DNA from: DATBRG01 sp036560445 | GTDB lineage: Bacteria > Pseudomonadota > Gammaproteobacteria > Burkholderiales > Methylophilaceae | Assembly (NCBI GenBank): GCA_036560445.1 | Contig: DATBRG010000012.1 | Span: 1-64,000, forward strand | Direction: 5' to 3' | DNA: 64,000 nucleotides | Part shown: positions 17,624-27,378 of the stretch, piece after piece | How the letters are laid out: each line of letters starts with the position of its first letter | Numbering within the stretch: position 1 is the first letter of the stretch | The notes under the pieces: generated by a model | Told to the model about the DNA's origin: nothing | Database searches by the model: none | Seen by the model: the letters and a program-made list of their open reading frames with translations, nothing else | Program-made: the position numbers and the translations under genes

Positions 17624-17710
17624 AATTCTCTTGCCTTTGATAACGGGGCTTCCCTAATCCCCTGTTTACTCTGTATTATCTGCCGCTCCTGCAACCCATT
17701 GTGCGCGTAA

Positions 17711-20284
17711 ATGTCCAAACTGCTGATCGTTGAATCGCCGTCCAAAGCCAAAACCCTGAAGAAATATCTGGGTAAAGATTTTGAGGTATTGGCCTCTTAT
17801 GGGCACGTGCGCGACCTCATCCCAAAAACTGGTGCGGTTGACCCCGAACATGATTTCGCCATGAAATATGAAATCATCGAGCGTAACGCCCGGCATGTAG
17901 ATGCGATTGCAAAAGCAGTTAAGGTGGCAGATGCCGTATACCTAGCAACCGACCCGGACCGCGAAGGTGAAGCGATCTCCTGGCACATTGCCGAGATTCT
18001 CAAGAGCAAAAAACTAGTCAAGGACAAGATCCTCAAGCGCGTGGTGTTTCATGAAATCACCAAAAGTGCTGTGCAGCATGCCATCGACAACCCTCGCGAC
18101 ATTGCGATGCCGCTGGTCAATGCTCAGCAAGCACGACGCGCGCTGGATTATTTGGTGGGCTTTAATTTATCGCCGCTATTATGGAAGAAAATCCGCCGCG
18201 GGCTCTCCGCAGGCCGTGTGCAAAGCCCGGCGCTGCGCCTCATTGTTGAGCGTGAGCTGGAGATTGAAGCTTTTAAAAGCCAGGAATACTGGACCATTCA
18301 TCTACAGTCACGCAAGCACCAGCATGCATTTGACGCCAAACTGGTGCAACTCGATGGTAACAAGGTGGAACAATTTACCGTCACAACTGCAGCTCAGGAA
18401 AAGGAGATTGTGGGTAAGCTGCTAGTTGCCAGCGCTGGAAAAACTACCGTCTCGCGCGTTGAGAAAAAACAGAAAAATCGCAGCCCGGCTGCTCCATTCA
18501 CTACTTCGACCTTGCAGCAGGAAGCCGTACGCAAGTTGGGTTTCACCACCAGCCGCGCCATGCGCATTGCCCAACAGCTATATGAAGGTATTGATGTTGG
18601 TAGCGGCACAGTGGGCCTGATTACTTATATGCGTACCGATTCTTTCAGCATAGCGACTGAAGCTGTGATGCAGATTCGTGATTACATCAAGAAAAATTTC
18701 GAAACTGATTACCTGCCGAAATCGCCCATCATGTACAAAACCAAGGCGAAAAATGCGCAGGAAGCCCATGAGGCGATCCGTCCAACAGATATCACGCGTA
18801 GCCCTACCAGCATGCGCCAGTACCTCACACCGGAGCAATTCAGCCTGTATGAAATGATCTGGAAGCGCGCGCTCGCATGCCAGATGGCGCCCGCCAAATT
18901 TGATGCAGTAAGTGTTGATCTTGCAGTAGGTAGCGAGGCTAATCTATTCCGGGCCACTGGCCAAACCATGGTATTCCCTGGCTTTATTGCAGTTTATATG
19001 GAAAGTGTGGATGACGCTGAGGAAGAAGGCGAAAGCAAATTGCCCGTGCTTGAAACTGGTGAAGTGCTAGATGTACAGAAAATCTTCGGCGATCAGCATT
19101 TTACAGAGCCACCACCACGCTATGGCGAAGCCAGCCTAGTAAAAATCCTAGAAGAATACGGCATTGGTCGCCCTTCCACCTACGCCAGCATCATCTCTAC
19201 CCTGCAAGACCGCGAGTATGTGCTGCTGGACAAAAAGCGTTTCACGCCTACCGATGTTGGCCGCGTAGTGAATAAGTTCCTTACCGAGCACTTTACGCGC
19301 TATGTAGATTACGACTTCACTGCCAACCTGGAAAATGAGCTCGACCAGATTGCTGAGGGCGAACGTGAGTGGTTGCCGGTACTCGATGAGTTCTGGCAAG
19401 GCTTCAATCGGCAGATTTTGGACAAGGCTAATATAGATCGCGCCGATATGACGCATGAACTGACTGGCGAGGATTGCCCGAAATGTGGCAAGCCACTAAG
19501 CAAACGCCTGGGTAAGTTTGGCATGTTCATTGGCTGTACCGCCTATCCGGAATGCGACTATATCCGTAACCTCAACACCAATGGTGATGCTCGGGCAGAA
19601 CCGACTGTTATGGGCGTCGACCCCGAGTCGAAAAAAGACATCCTGCTAATGAATGGGCCTTATGGCCCTTACTTACAGCTTGGACAAGCCATTGAGGGCG
19701 AGAAGAAGAAGCCCAAGCGCGTGAGTATTCCTAAAGATATTCCATTGGCTAATGTCAATATGGAAACCGCACTGAAACTAATTGCCTTGCCACGTGACCT
19801 CGGCCTACATCCGGAAACCAATAAGAAAATCGTCGCCAACATCGGGCGCTTTGGCCCTTACGTCAATCATGATGGAAAGTTTAAATCTATTCCGCGTAGC
19901 GACAGCGTGTTCGATATTGATCTCAATCGGGCCGTCGAGATACTAGCGCAGGCAAATTCAGGCCCAGCGCCGATTCGTGATTTAGGCAAGCACCCGAGTG
20001 AAGATGGCAACATCGCCATCTATTCAGGCCGCTATGGCCCTTACGTGCAACATGGCAAGCTACGTGCTACCTTGCAAAAGAGTCAGGAGCCAGAAAGCCT
20101 TAGTCTGGAGGATGCATTAGAACTATTATCGGCAAAAGCTGCCAAGGAGGCAGCCGGCGGCAAGCCCGCTTCCAGAAAAGTGACTTCCATTAAAAAAACT
20201 GCGCCTGCTAAAAAAGTTGGCGCGAAAAGTAAAGCCGCTAAGAAACCTGCGGCTAAAAAGGCAACTGCAAAGAAACGTGCTTGA
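17711..20284 (+). CDS. topA: DNA topoisomerase I
   Basis: An 857-residue type IA topoisomerase that relaxes negative supercoils. The TOPRIM domain starts with VESPSKAKTL and includes DPDREGEAISWH. The catalytic tyrosine is Tyr306 in LITYMRTDS. One C4 zinc motif (CPKCGKPLSKRLGKFGMFIGC) is followed by three Toprim_Crpt-type repeats built around GPYGPYLQLG, GRFGPYVNHDG and SGRYGPYVQHG. The protein ends in about 45 residues rich in Lys and Ala, likely to bind DNA. This single-zinc layout with GRYGPYV repeats is common outside the enterobacteria. Confidence 0.97.
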   Translation: MSKLLIVESPSKAKTLKKYLGKDFEVLASYGHVRDLIPKTGAVDPEHDFAMKYEIIERNARHVDAIAKAVKVADAVYLATDPDREGEAISWHIAEILKSKKLVKDKILKRVVFHEITKSAVQHAIDNPRDIAMPLVNAQQARRALDYLVGFNLSPLLWKKIRRGLSAGRVQSPALRLIVERELEIEAFKSQEYWTIHLQSRKHQHAFDAKLVQLDGNKVEQFTVTTAAQEKEIVGKLLVASAGKTTVSRVEKKQKNRSPAAPFTTSTLQQEAVRKLGFTTSRAMRIAQQLYEGIDVGSGTVGLITYMRTDSFSIATEAVMQIRDYIKKNFETDYLPKSPIMYKTKAKNAQEAHEAIRPTDITRSPTSMRQYLTPEQFSLYEMIWKRALACQMAPAKFDAVSVDLAVGSEANLFRATGQTMVFPGFIAVYMESVDDAEEEGESKLPVLETGEVLDVQKIFGDQHFTEPPPRYGEASLVKILEEYGIGRPSTYASIISTLQDREYVLLDKKRFTPTDVGRVVNKFLTEHFTRYVDYDFTANLENELDQIAEGEREWLPVLDEFWQGFNRQILDKANIDRADMTHELTGEDCPKCGKPLSKRLGKFGMFIGCTAYPECDYIRNLNTNGDARAEPTVMGVDPESKKDILLMNGPYGPYLQLGQAIEGEKKKPKRVSIPKDIPLANVNMETALKLIALPRDLGLHPETNKKIVANIGRFGPYVNHDGKFKSIPRSDSVFDIDLNRAVEILAQANSGPAPIRDLGKHPSEDGNIAIYSGRYGPYVQHGKLRATLQKSQEPESLSLEDALELLSAKAAKEAAGGKPASRKVTSIKKTAPAKKVGAKSKAAKKPAAKKATAKKRA

Positions 20285-20320
20285 ATTTCTTTCTCGCCAA
20301 ATAAAAACTAAATATTATCG

Positions 20321-21304
20321 TTAGCCTGCAACATGCACTTGCCTGAAAGCATCACTACTCTCAATCCATTTTCGTATACGCTGGGCATCACCAATACGTG
20401 AGTATTTACCATAAGAATCCAGTAGAACAATAATCAGCGGCTGCCCAGCAATCTCAGCCTGCATGACCAAGCAACGACCAGCCTCATTGATAAAGCCAGT
20501 TTTAGAAAGACCTATGACCCAATCGCTATTACGCACCAGAATATTGGTATTCACAAAATTGACCGGATTACGCAGGCCACGCACTGGCACTTCATGCGAT
20601 GCGGTCGTGGTTACCTGGCGAATTTCGGCGTACTGATAAGCCGCACGTACCATTTTTACCAGATCTTCTGCAGTAGACATATTTGAGCTATTAAGCCCGG
20701 TAGGATCGACAAAATGCGAGTGCAGCATGCCAAGATCAGACGCCTTGCGATTCATGGCGATTACAAAAGCGTTCAAACCTCCGGGGTAGTTACGGCCAAG
20801 TGCGGCTGCAGCACGATTCTCAGATGCCATGAGCGCCAGTTGCAATAACTCTGCACGAGTCAATTCTGTGCCTACGCGTAGACGAGAGCCAGTACCTTTG
20901 AGGGTATCTACATCATCTTCAGTCACAGTGAGAGTCTCATCCATGGGCAAACGCGCATCCAGCATGACCATGGCAGTCATCAGCTTGGTTACGGAAGCGA
21001 TTGGTGTAGGCAGATCGGTGTTCTTGGCATATAGCGTTTCGCCAGTTTCCTGATTGACGATTAGCGCCTTGGATGAGGCAAGTTGCAACATGCCTCCACG
21101 ATCAGGCTCGTCCTGGAACACGCTGTTGTCGTAATTCACCTTTTGCACTTGATATTTGCGATCAGCACGCAGGGTACGAATGATTTTGCGACTACTTACC
21201 CTGTGTTTATTTGGGTTATTGACACCATCCTGGTCTGCTTGAACAACAATCGATGGCGCTATAAAAGCCAGCGCACCACACAGCACTATCAATTTTCGTA
21301 TCAT
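20321..21304 (-). CDS. pbpG: D-alanyl-D-alanine endopeptidase (PBP7/PbpG type)
   Basis: A low-molecular-mass penicillin-binding protein of about 327 residues in the S11 peptidase family. A signal peptide comes first (IRKLIVLCGALAFIAPSIVVQA). The active-site motifs are SVTK (nucleophile Ser), SENRAA (SxN) and KTG in GLSKTGFINEAG. PBP7 cleaves peptide cross-links in peptidoglycan. I placed the start at 21304 because the signal peptide begins there; the frame stays open for 38 more codons upstream, but these do not resemble a leader. Convergent with topA. Confidence 0.93.
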   Translation of the reverse strand: MIRKLIVLCGALAFIAPSIVVQADQDGVNNPNKHRVSSRKIIRTLRADRKYQVQKVNYDNSVFQDEPDRGGMLQLASSKALIVNQETGETLYAKNTDLPTPIASVTKLMTAMVMLDARLPMDETLTVTEDDVDTLKGTGSRLRVGTELTRAELLQLALMASENRAAAALGRNYPGGLNAFVIAMNRKASDLGMLHSHFVDPTGLNSSNMSTAEDLVKMVRAAYQYAEIRQVTTTASHEVPVRGLRNPVNFVNTNILVRNSDWVIGLSKTGFINEAGRCLVMQAEIAGQPLIIVLLDSYGKYSRIGDAQRIRKWIESSDAFRQVHVAG

Positions 21305-21480
21305 CGCAGCACATTCCTTAAACACATTTGGGCCGATATTATCCAAAATATTCCAATTTGTCATCAAGATACATGCGATATTTAGAAACTTTCTCAAACT
21401 TTCTTTAAATTGTCGCAAAAAAGTATCCAGATGAAGTTTGTGCCAAAATAACGTTTGATTCTAAAATTTGACTACCATTT

Positions 21481-21867
21481 ATGAAAATTCCTGAAAATTT
21501 GAGTTACAGCACCGAACATCTATGGGTGCAATTGACTGAAGATGGGAGTTGCTTGGCAGGCATTACCGACTACGCACAGGACTTGCTTGGTGATATTGTC
21601 TTCGTCGAGCTACCCACTATTGGCGCACCTCTTACAGCCGGGGTTGCCTGCGGACTAGTGGAGTCGGTCAAGACAGGCTCGGACCTGCATGCCCCGCTAG
21701 ATGGCACTGTAGAAACCGTGAACAGCGCATTAGAGAACACCCCTGAGCTTATCAACGATAAGCCCTATGAGACATGGATTTTCAGGTTCCGGCCAAGCAA
21801 TGCCGCGGATCTGAAAAGTTTACTAAGCCCCGTAGCTTACGGTGAGTTGTTGGGCAATACTAACTAG
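21481..21867 (+). CDS. gcvH: Glycine cleavage system H protein
   Basis: A 128-residue lipoyl-carrier protein. The lipoylation site is Lys64 in GLVESVKTGSDLHAP, and the N-terminal YSTEHLWVQ plus the C-terminal NDKPYETWIFRFRP are typical. H protein carries the aminomethyl group between the P, T and L proteins of the glycine cleavage system. No gcvT or gcvP is nearby, so this is a solitary copy; in some bacteria H-like proteins also serve as lipoate donors. It diverges from pbpG. Confidence 0.95.
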   Translation: MKIPENLSYSTEHLWVQLTEDGSCLAGITDYAQDLLGDIVFVELPTIGAPLTAGVACGLVESVKTGSDLHAPLDGTVETVNSALENTPELINDKPYETWIFRFRPSNAADLKSLLSPVAYGELLGNTN

Positions 21868-21887
21868 ACATTGCTACTGATTAGGAA

Positions 21888-22274
21888 TCAGGATCGCAAG
21901 CGCTGCCGTAGCGACTCCAATACATCGACCTCAATCTTGCTGCGAAGCTTCTGTTCCGCATTTGCCAGTTCCTGCTGCACGGCAGTTCTAACTGCGGCCT
22001 GAATTAAAGGCAGCAATTCATTCAGCATCTCATGCGTAGGGCCAGTAACAGAAAGCTTGGAGTCCAGCCCTTCAATAATTTCTGTAGTATCTGGAGAGGC
22101 TGGCTTAGGTCTGTGTGAAGTGAAGGTAAGTGGTTCACCTTCATATACCTCCGTAAGCAGAGGTATTTCATCATCTAGGGCTGGAGCTGATTTATCTCCA
22201 TGCTTCATCAGAGCATTAATGCGCCCAAGCACTTGGGCTAAGTCTTGATTATTCTCTGGCGCTTGCTCACTCAT
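21888..22274 (-). CDS. Conserved hypothetical protein next to holC
   Basis: A 128-residue acidic, soluble protein that I cannot assign to a named family. The N-terminus is polar and probably disordered up to about residue 75 (many Asp, Glu, Pro and Ser). The C-terminus (LLPLIQAAVRTAVQQELANAEQKLRSKIEVDVLESLRQRL) looks helical and could form a coiled coil. It starts 12 bases after holC on the same strand, so a link to the DNA polymerase III chi subunit is possible but unproven. Codon use looks like that of its neighbours. Confidence 0.7.
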   Translation of the reverse strand: MSEQAPENNQDLAQVLGRINALMKHGDKSAPALDDEIPLLTEVYEGEPLTFTSHRPKPASPDTTEIIEGLDSKLSVTGPTHEMLNELLPLIQAAVRTAVQQELANAEQKLRSKIEVDVLESLRQRLRS

Positions 22275-22286
22275 AAACCGGCACTC

Positions 22287-22715
22287 CTATAAACTGCCGC
22301 CGTTGACATCAAAAGATTTGATCTCATAACCCCGATCCCGATAAAAGCGATAACGGGTACGCGCCAGGGCTTTGTCTTCCTCATCCACCCCAACAATTTC
22401 AATCAGCCGCCGGAAGCGACTGAAAAATGGCGGATACTGACTTTGCAAATTAATTAAAACGTCGTCATGCACCAATTGTTCGCCCACGCAATCAATCACT
22501 ATGGGTGTAACCTCCACCAGCGGGTCTGCAGATTTGCAATTAGGCAAAAAGCCTGTTGGTGTTTGCGTCCATAATATGCGCTGCAGCTTAGCTGCGGCCT
22601 CATTATCTGCCGTAAACACCATAGTGCGTCGCCCTTTGCTTAAGGCCTTCTCACTCAGCTCGGCGACCTTTTCCAGCTTGTTTTCTACATTAAAAAAGAA
22701 CTCTATACGCGTCAT
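22287..22715 (-). CDS. holC: DNA polymerase III subunit chi
   Basis: A 142-residue HolC protein, the clamp-loader accessory subunit that links the polymerase to single-strand binding protein. Family features include the N-terminal IEFFFNVENKLEKVAELSEKALSKGRRTMV, the WTQTPTGFLPNCKSADPLVEVTPI stretch and the C-terminal RYRFYRDRGYEIKSFDVN. It lies 24 bases downstream of pepA on the same strand, the pepA-holC order being widespread in proteobacteria. Confidence 0.95.
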   Translation of the reverse strand: MTRIEFFFNVENKLEKVAELSEKALSKGRRTMVFTADNEAAAKLQRILWTQTPTGFLPNCKSADPLVEVTPIVIDCVGEQLVHDDVLINLQSQYPPFFSRFRRLIEIVGVDEEDKALARTRYRFYRDRGYEIKSFDVNGGSL

Positions 22716-22739
22716 AACGGTGTAGTTTACAAAGCCTAC

Positions 22740-24230
22740 TTACTTGGCAGCACGTTGCATCAAGAATTTAGTCAGCAAGGGCACCGGGCGGCCTGTAGCA
22801 CCTTTTTCCTTGCCCGATTTCCAGGCCGTGCCAGCAATATCTAAATGAGCCCAGTCGTAATTTTTTGTATATCGCGAAAGGAAGCAAGCTGCAGTAATAC
22901 TGCCCCCAGCGCGCCCACCGATATTCGCCATATCAGCAAAGTTGCTATCAAGTTGGCTCTGATAGTCATCCCATAAAGGCAGATGCCAGGCACGATCCAT
23001 GGCATTCTCACCTGCGTTCAGAAGCTCTTTGGCAAGGCCATCATTGTTGCTGAACAGACCGCTAGCATGATGGCCAAGTGCTATGACACAGGCGCCAGTC
23101 AACGTGGCAATATCCACCACAGCATCTGGCTCGAAACGCTCAGCATAGGTGAGGGCATCACACAGGATCAGCCGACCCTCAGCATCGGTATTGAGGACCT
23201 CAATAGTCTGGCCAGACATGCTCGTCAGTATGTCGCCAGGGCGGATGGCATTGCCGTCAGGCATGTTTTCACACGTAGGGATGATACCTACGACATTCAG
23301 GGGTAAATCCATCTCGGCAATCGCCTTGAATGTACCCAGCACACTTGCTGCACCGCACATGTCGTACTTCATCTCGTCCATATCGGAACCGGGCTTGAGG
23401 GATATACCGCCCGTATCAAAGGTAATGCCCTTACCTACCAGCGCAACCGGTTTTTGACTCTTTTTACCTTTCTTGTGTTGCAGCACAATCAGCTTGGGCG
23501 GCTGCACGCTACCCTGGGACACTCCCAGAAATGAGCCCATGCCAAGCTTTTCCATGTCGGTGCGTTCCAGAATCTGGACATGCAATCCGTGACTCTTTGC
23601 CAATGCCATAGCTTGTTCTGCAAGATAGGTGGGAGTACAAATATTTGGTGGCAAATTGCCCAAGTCTTTGGTGAAACTGACGCCAGAAGCAATCGCCAAG
23701 CCCTGCTTAAGGCCTTCCTCGCCTTTTTTCAGGTCATTGCGCTGCGGCACATTGATGACCATCTTTTTGATGCCTTTGAGCTGTTCCTTAGCTTTACTTT
23801 TCATGCGATCAAAACGATAGGTACTGTCCATCGCAACTTCGGCCAGCTGCGCGACTTTCCAGCTGATATCGTGTTTCTTGATAGGTAACTCGGCAAGAAA
23901 ACTGGCAACTTCAGCAGCACCACTATTGGCCAGCGCCTTGACGGAGGCACGAATGGCTTGACGGTATTCGCGCTCATGCAATTCACGCTCTTTACCCAGC
24001 CCGACCAACAGCACACGATCACACAATGTGCCGGGCACACTGTGTAGCAACAAGCTGCTACCGAGTTTGCCTTCCATATCTCCGCGTTTCAGTACACTTC
24101 CCACATAGCCATCAGAGACACGGTCTATCGCCGCCGCCGCCGCTGACATCTTACGAGACTCAAAGACGCCAACAATTACGCAGTCATTGCGTTGCTTTTC
24201 CGGATTACCGTTTTTTATGCTAAATTCCAT
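22740..24230 (-). CDS. pepA: Leucyl aminopeptidase (M17)
   Basis: A 496-residue cytosolic metallo-aminopeptidase. The M17 signature NTDAEGRLILCDAL is present, together with VGKGITFDTGGISLKPG (metal-binding Lys and Asp) and the catalytic Arg in the signature. E. coli PepA also acts as a DNA-binding factor in Xer recombination and carAB control; whether this one does is unknown. It diverges from lptF across a 98-base gap, as in E. coli and many relatives. Confidence 0.97.
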   Translation of the reverse strand: MEFSIKNGNPEKQRNDCVIVGVFESRKMSAAAAAIDRVSDGYVGSVLKRGDMEGKLGSSLLLHSVPGTLCDRVLLVGLGKERELHEREYRQAIRASVKALANSGAAEVASFLAELPIKKHDISWKVAQLAEVAMDSTYRFDRMKSKAKEQLKGIKKMVINVPQRNDLKKGEEGLKQGLAIASGVSFTKDLGNLPPNICTPTYLAEQAMALAKSHGLHVQILERTDMEKLGMGSFLGVSQGSVQPPKLIVLQHKKGKKSQKPVALVGKGITFDTGGISLKPGSDMDEMKYDMCGAASVLGTFKAIAEMDLPLNVVGIIPTCENMPDGNAIRPGDILTSMSGQTIEVLNTDAEGRLILCDALTYAERFEPDAVVDIATLTGACVIALGHHASGLFSNNDGLAKELLNAGENAMDRAWHLPLWDDYQSQLDSNFADMANIGGRAGGSITAACFLSRYTKNYDWAHLDIAGTAWKSGKEKGATGRPVPLLTKFLMQRAAK

Positions 24231-24328
24231 TCACTATGCCCTTTCAACTGAATCTACCTGAATTATCCTGCGTTTTAGTCTCAAATCAAAATGTTGCCAA
24301 TTAAAAATCCATACTGAATCAGAAACAC

Positions 24329-25426
24329 ATGCTATTTAAACGTTCACTCTTACACGAACTGGTCACTACCGCCATCAGCGCATTTGTCATTTTGCTGGGA
24401 ATCGTTATTGCGCAGCGCGTCTCTTACTACATCGGTGTTGCGGCTAACGGCAAACTGGCCAGCGACGCAATTATTACTTTGTTGGGTTTCAGCCTGCTGA
24501 AGTTCCTGCCACTACTTTTATCATTGACAATATTTCTGGCTGTACTGCTCACACTAACACGCTGGCACCGCGATAGCGAGATGGTCGTCTGGTTCAGCTC
24601 CGGCCTTGGGATATCAAGCTGGATACGCCCAGTACAATTGTTTGCATTACCAGTGGTTCTGATGATCGCCTTCCTGAGTTTGTTTGTCATGCCATGGGCC
24701 ACTCTTAAAAGTTCGGATTTTCAAGATGAGCTCAAAAGCCGTGATGAGTTGGCCTCCATCAGCCCTGGCGTATTCAAAGAATCGCGTCAGTCTGACCGCG
24801 TATTCTTTGTGGAAAGCTTTGACGAACTCGGCAACATAGTCAAAAACATCTTCGTGCAATCCATGCAGCATCAGCGTTTGGGCATTGTGGTAGCAAGCAA
24901 GGGTCATCGAGAAACAGCGGCTAATGGCGACAACTTTCTCGTGATGGAGAGTGGCAGACGCTATGAAGGTCATCCAGATACTCAGGAATTTACTACCACA
25001 GAGTTTGAACGCTACGCCATCCGTATAGAACCAACGGAAGTCGAGCAGACACCACCCAAGATACAGTCTACAAGTACTCTAGCCCTAGTCCAGAATCATG
25101 CTCCGGTCTATAGTGCCGAACTACAATGGCGTTTTGCTATCCCGATTTCCGCGTTTGTACTGGTGCTACTAGCCATTCCACTCAGTTTTGTTGACCCACG
25201 TGCTGGTCGCTCTGCCAACCTTATGTTGGCCCTGCTCATTTTTATTATCTACAACAATATGCTCAGCATCATGCAGGCATGGCTATCACAGGGCAAACTC
25301 AACCCACTCATCGGTCTGTGGCCGGTACATATATTCTTTCTGATGCTGATGGTCTACATGTTCTACCGAAGAATATTCCTGTTACCACTATTGCCCAGGC
25401 TTTGGCCAAAAAAGGCCGCTAAATGA
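24329..25426 (+). CDS. lptF: LPS export permease LptF
   Basis: A 365-residue permease of the LptB2FGC complex, which extracts LPS from the inner membrane. Three membrane segments precede a periplasmic beta-jellyroll domain (roughly residues 125-265) and three follow it. The N-terminal FKRSLLHELVTTAISAFVILLGIV and the C-terminal FAIPISAFVLVLLAIPLSFV stretches are typical. It overlaps lptG by four bases (ATGA). Confidence 0.96.
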   Translation: MLFKRSLLHELVTTAISAFVILLGIVIAQRVSYYIGVAANGKLASDAIITLLGFSLLKFLPLLLSLTIFLAVLLTLTRWHRDSEMVVWFSSGLGISSWIRPVQLFALPVVLMIAFLSLFVMPWATLKSSDFQDELKSRDELASISPGVFKESRQSDRVFFVESFDELGNIVKNIFVQSMQHQRLGIVVASKGHRETAANGDNFLVMESGRRYEGHPDTQEFTTTEFERYAIRIEPTEVEQTPPKIQSTSTLALVQNHAPVYSAELQWRFAIPISAFVLVLLAIPLSFVDPRAGRSANLMLALLIFIIYNNMLSIMQAWLSQGKLNPLIGLWPVHIFFLMLMVYMFYRRIFLLPLLPRLWPKKAAK

Positions 25427-26493
25427 AGATTATTAATCGCTATTTAGCACAGGAAATGATCTCCAGTATCTTAATGATCATGATTGCCCTGCTGGGGATG
25501 TTCTCCTTTTTTGATTTGATTCAGGAGTTAGAGAGCATTGGTCAAGGCACCTATGGTATCGATAACGTATTGCTGTTTGTGTTATTGAGTGTACCCGGGC
25601 ATGCTTATGAAGTGGTGCCGGTAGCCGTACTGGTGGGTGCAATGTATACCTTGGGGCAGTTCGCTCGACATTCTGAACTCATCGTACTGCGCGTCAGCGG
25701 AGTTTCAATTGCCAATATCGGTATATCGCTACTGAGAGTTGGCCTCATATTCATGCTGGTTAGCTTTGTGGTGGGTGAACTTATTACACCACTGAGTGAG
25801 AAAACTGCACAACGTATGCGTATCCAGGCTACCAACTCCGTTGTGGCTCAGGATTTCCGCTCCGGCTTTTGGGTAAAAGACGGCAACAGCTTTGTCAATG
25901 TTGAAGATGTATTGCCGGATGCGGGCTTACTCAACATCCATATCTATGAGTTTGACAATGAGTTTCACCTACGCACTATCAGCAATGCCAAGAGCGGCAA
26001 ATATGAAGGTAATGGCTGGAATTTAAACAATGTCACACAGACCAAACTTGAGCATGACAAAGTAGAATCGAAGTTCTTCCCGGAAGCTAATTGGCAATCA
26101 CTGATACGCCCGGAACTGCTTAATGTGTTGCTAGTGGTGCCAGAAAAGATGTCTGCCTGGAATCTGTATTTCTACATCCATCACTTGCGCGAAAACAAGC
26201 AGAATACTTCGCGTTATGAAATCGCATTGTGGGCGAAGATGGTCTATCCGGTGGCGTGTATAGTGATGATTATTCTAGCACTGCCATTTGGCTTCTTGCA
26301 TCAACGCTCAAGTGGGACAAGCGCCAAGATATTCGCTGGCATCATGCTCGGCATTGTCTATCAGGTGCTAAACCGGGTATTTGTGCATCTAGGTTTGCTT
26401 AACAATTGGTCGGCATTGTTTAGTGCCGTTTTCCCTACGCTGCTGTTCTTTATCACCGGCCTGGTGATGCTAGCATGGGTTGAAAAGCGCTAG
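25423..26493 (+). CDS. lptG: LPS export permease LptG
   Basis: A 356-residue partner of LptF with the same layout: three membrane helices, a periplasmic jellyroll and three more helices. The N-terminal INRYLAQEMISSILMIMIALLG and GHAYEVVPVAVLVGAMYTLG stretches match LptG. It is translationally coupled to lptF. The other Lpt genes, lptA, lptB and lptC, lie about 25 kb further along in this window. Confidence 0.96.
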   Translation: MKIINRYLAQEMISSILMIMIALLGMFSFFDLIQELESIGQGTYGIDNVLLFVLLSVPGHAYEVVPVAVLVGAMYTLGQFARHSELIVLRVSGVSIANIGISLLRVGLIFMLVSFVVGELITPLSEKTAQRMRIQATNSVVAQDFRSGFWVKDGNSFVNVEDVLPDAGLLNIHIYEFDNEFHLRTISNAKSGKYEGNGWNLNNVTQTKLEHDKVESKFFPEANWQSLIRPELLNVLLVVPEKMSAWNLYFYIHHLRENKQNTSRYEIALWAKMVYPVACIVMIILALPFGFLHQRSSGTSAKIFAGIMLGIVYQVLNRVFVHLGLLNNWSALFSAVFPTLLFFITGLVMLAWVEKR

Positions 26494-26497
26494 CGCC

Positions 26498-26926
26498 TCA
26501 ACTATCAGTAGCAACCAGTCGACTACCAATCAAACGGTCATGCAAAAAAAGGCCTTGTCTGTCAAAAGCTGCCCAGAGAAAACCTGCGCCAAAAAATAAT
26601 AGCCCCAGGCTTGCTAGAAGATAACGCACTAGGGCTTGCCGCCATGATATTGACCCACCAGCATGATTAGTAAGGCGAATGCGCCAAGTCTGCATCGCTA
26701 GGGTCTGGCCACCACGTAGCCAGCATATTAAGAAATATATTGCAGCCACTAGCCACAGGTAGATTTGCAAGAAATAACGCTGCGGAGCTTCAGTAGCATT
26801 ACCAAATAGCCATATAAAAGCAAAAGTAGCTACAAACAAAATGGCCAAAACTAGAAGGCCATCATAGAACATGCTGGCCAGTCGTCGGAAAATACCGGGG
26901 GAATTGATTGCTTGAGTTGCCGTCAA
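26498..26926 (-). CDS. RDD-family membrane protein
   Basis: A 142-residue protein with about three to four hydrophobic segments. The opening PGIFRRLASMFYDGLLVLAIL carries the Arg-Asp-like RDD pattern in a tyrosine-aspartate form, and the C-terminal part contains LVRYLLASLGLLFFGAGFLW and DRQGLFLHDRLIGSRLV, the usual ending of this family. The biochemical role of RDD proteins is mostly unknown, though some affect ion transport. It is the last gene of the sigma factor cluster, five bases after the DUF3106 gene. Confidence 0.88.
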   Translation of the reverse strand: MTATQAINSPGIFRRLASMFYDGLLVLAILFVATFAFIWLFGNATEAPQRYFLQIYLWLVAAIYFLICWLRGGQTLAMQTWRIRLTNHAGGSISWRQALVRYLLASLGLLFFGAGFLWAAFDRQGLFLHDRLIGSRLVATDS

Positions 26927-26931
26927 CTTAA

Positions 26932-27378
26932 CTAATTACCAGTATTGCCCGTGCCATAGACCTCAGGATGCTCACGGCGCAGTGTCTGACGTTGATCTTC
27001 TGGCAGGCTCTGATATTCGTGCCATTTCTTGCGTAGCTCGTTACGCTGCTCCGGGGACATGGTTTTGAATTGCTGGTATTTCTTACGTGCGTTTTCACGC
27101 TCATATGGCGTCATGCGACTCCAGTCAGTCAGGTGCTTTTGCACCCGTTCCTGCTGCTTCGGGTTCATTTTGGGGTAGTCGTGCGTGATATCCAGCATCT
27201 TTTCCCGCTGCCATGGACGTAACGTATCCCACTCTGTAGCAAGTGGAGCGAGTGCATTACGCTGTTCTTGACTGAGTTGTTCCCATTTTGGGTCTTGGCT
27301 GGCTGCACTTTCAGCGTAGGCATATCCTGACGCTAAACTGGTTAACAGTACTAGCGTTGCGAGGATTGCTCTAACCAT
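26932..27378 (-). CDS. DUF3106 periplasmic protein
   Basis: A 148-residue protein with a signal peptide (VRAILATLVLLTSLASGYAYA) followed by an extremely charged helical region. The mature part is built of repeats of about 20 residues with the pattern W..L.P..R...R (for example LRPWQREKMLDITHDYPKM, MTPYERENARKKYQQFKTM, MSPEQRNELRKKWHEYQSL). The architecture recalls periplasmic LTxxQ/CpxP-type stress sensors, but that is a resemblance only. It begins inside the end of the DUF3619 gene (28-base overlap), so the two are coupled. Confidence 0.85.
   Translation of the reverse strand: MVRAILATLVLLTSLASGYAYAESAASQDPKWEQLSQEQRNALAPLATEWDTLRPWQREKMLDITHDYPKMNPKQQERVQKHLTDWSRMTPYERENARKKYQQFKTMSPEQRNELRKKWHEYQSLPEDQRQTLRREHPEVYGTGNTGN

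Noticed and set aside
20150..20284. Lys/Ala-rich repeats at the end of topA considered as a separate histone-like gene
   Set aside because: They are in frame with topA with no internal start signal, and basic tails are common in bacterial topoisomerase I.
21438..21467. Possible gcvH promoter TTGTGC-N18-TAAAAT
   Set aside because: Both hexamers are weak and the region is AT-rich, so chance matches are likely.
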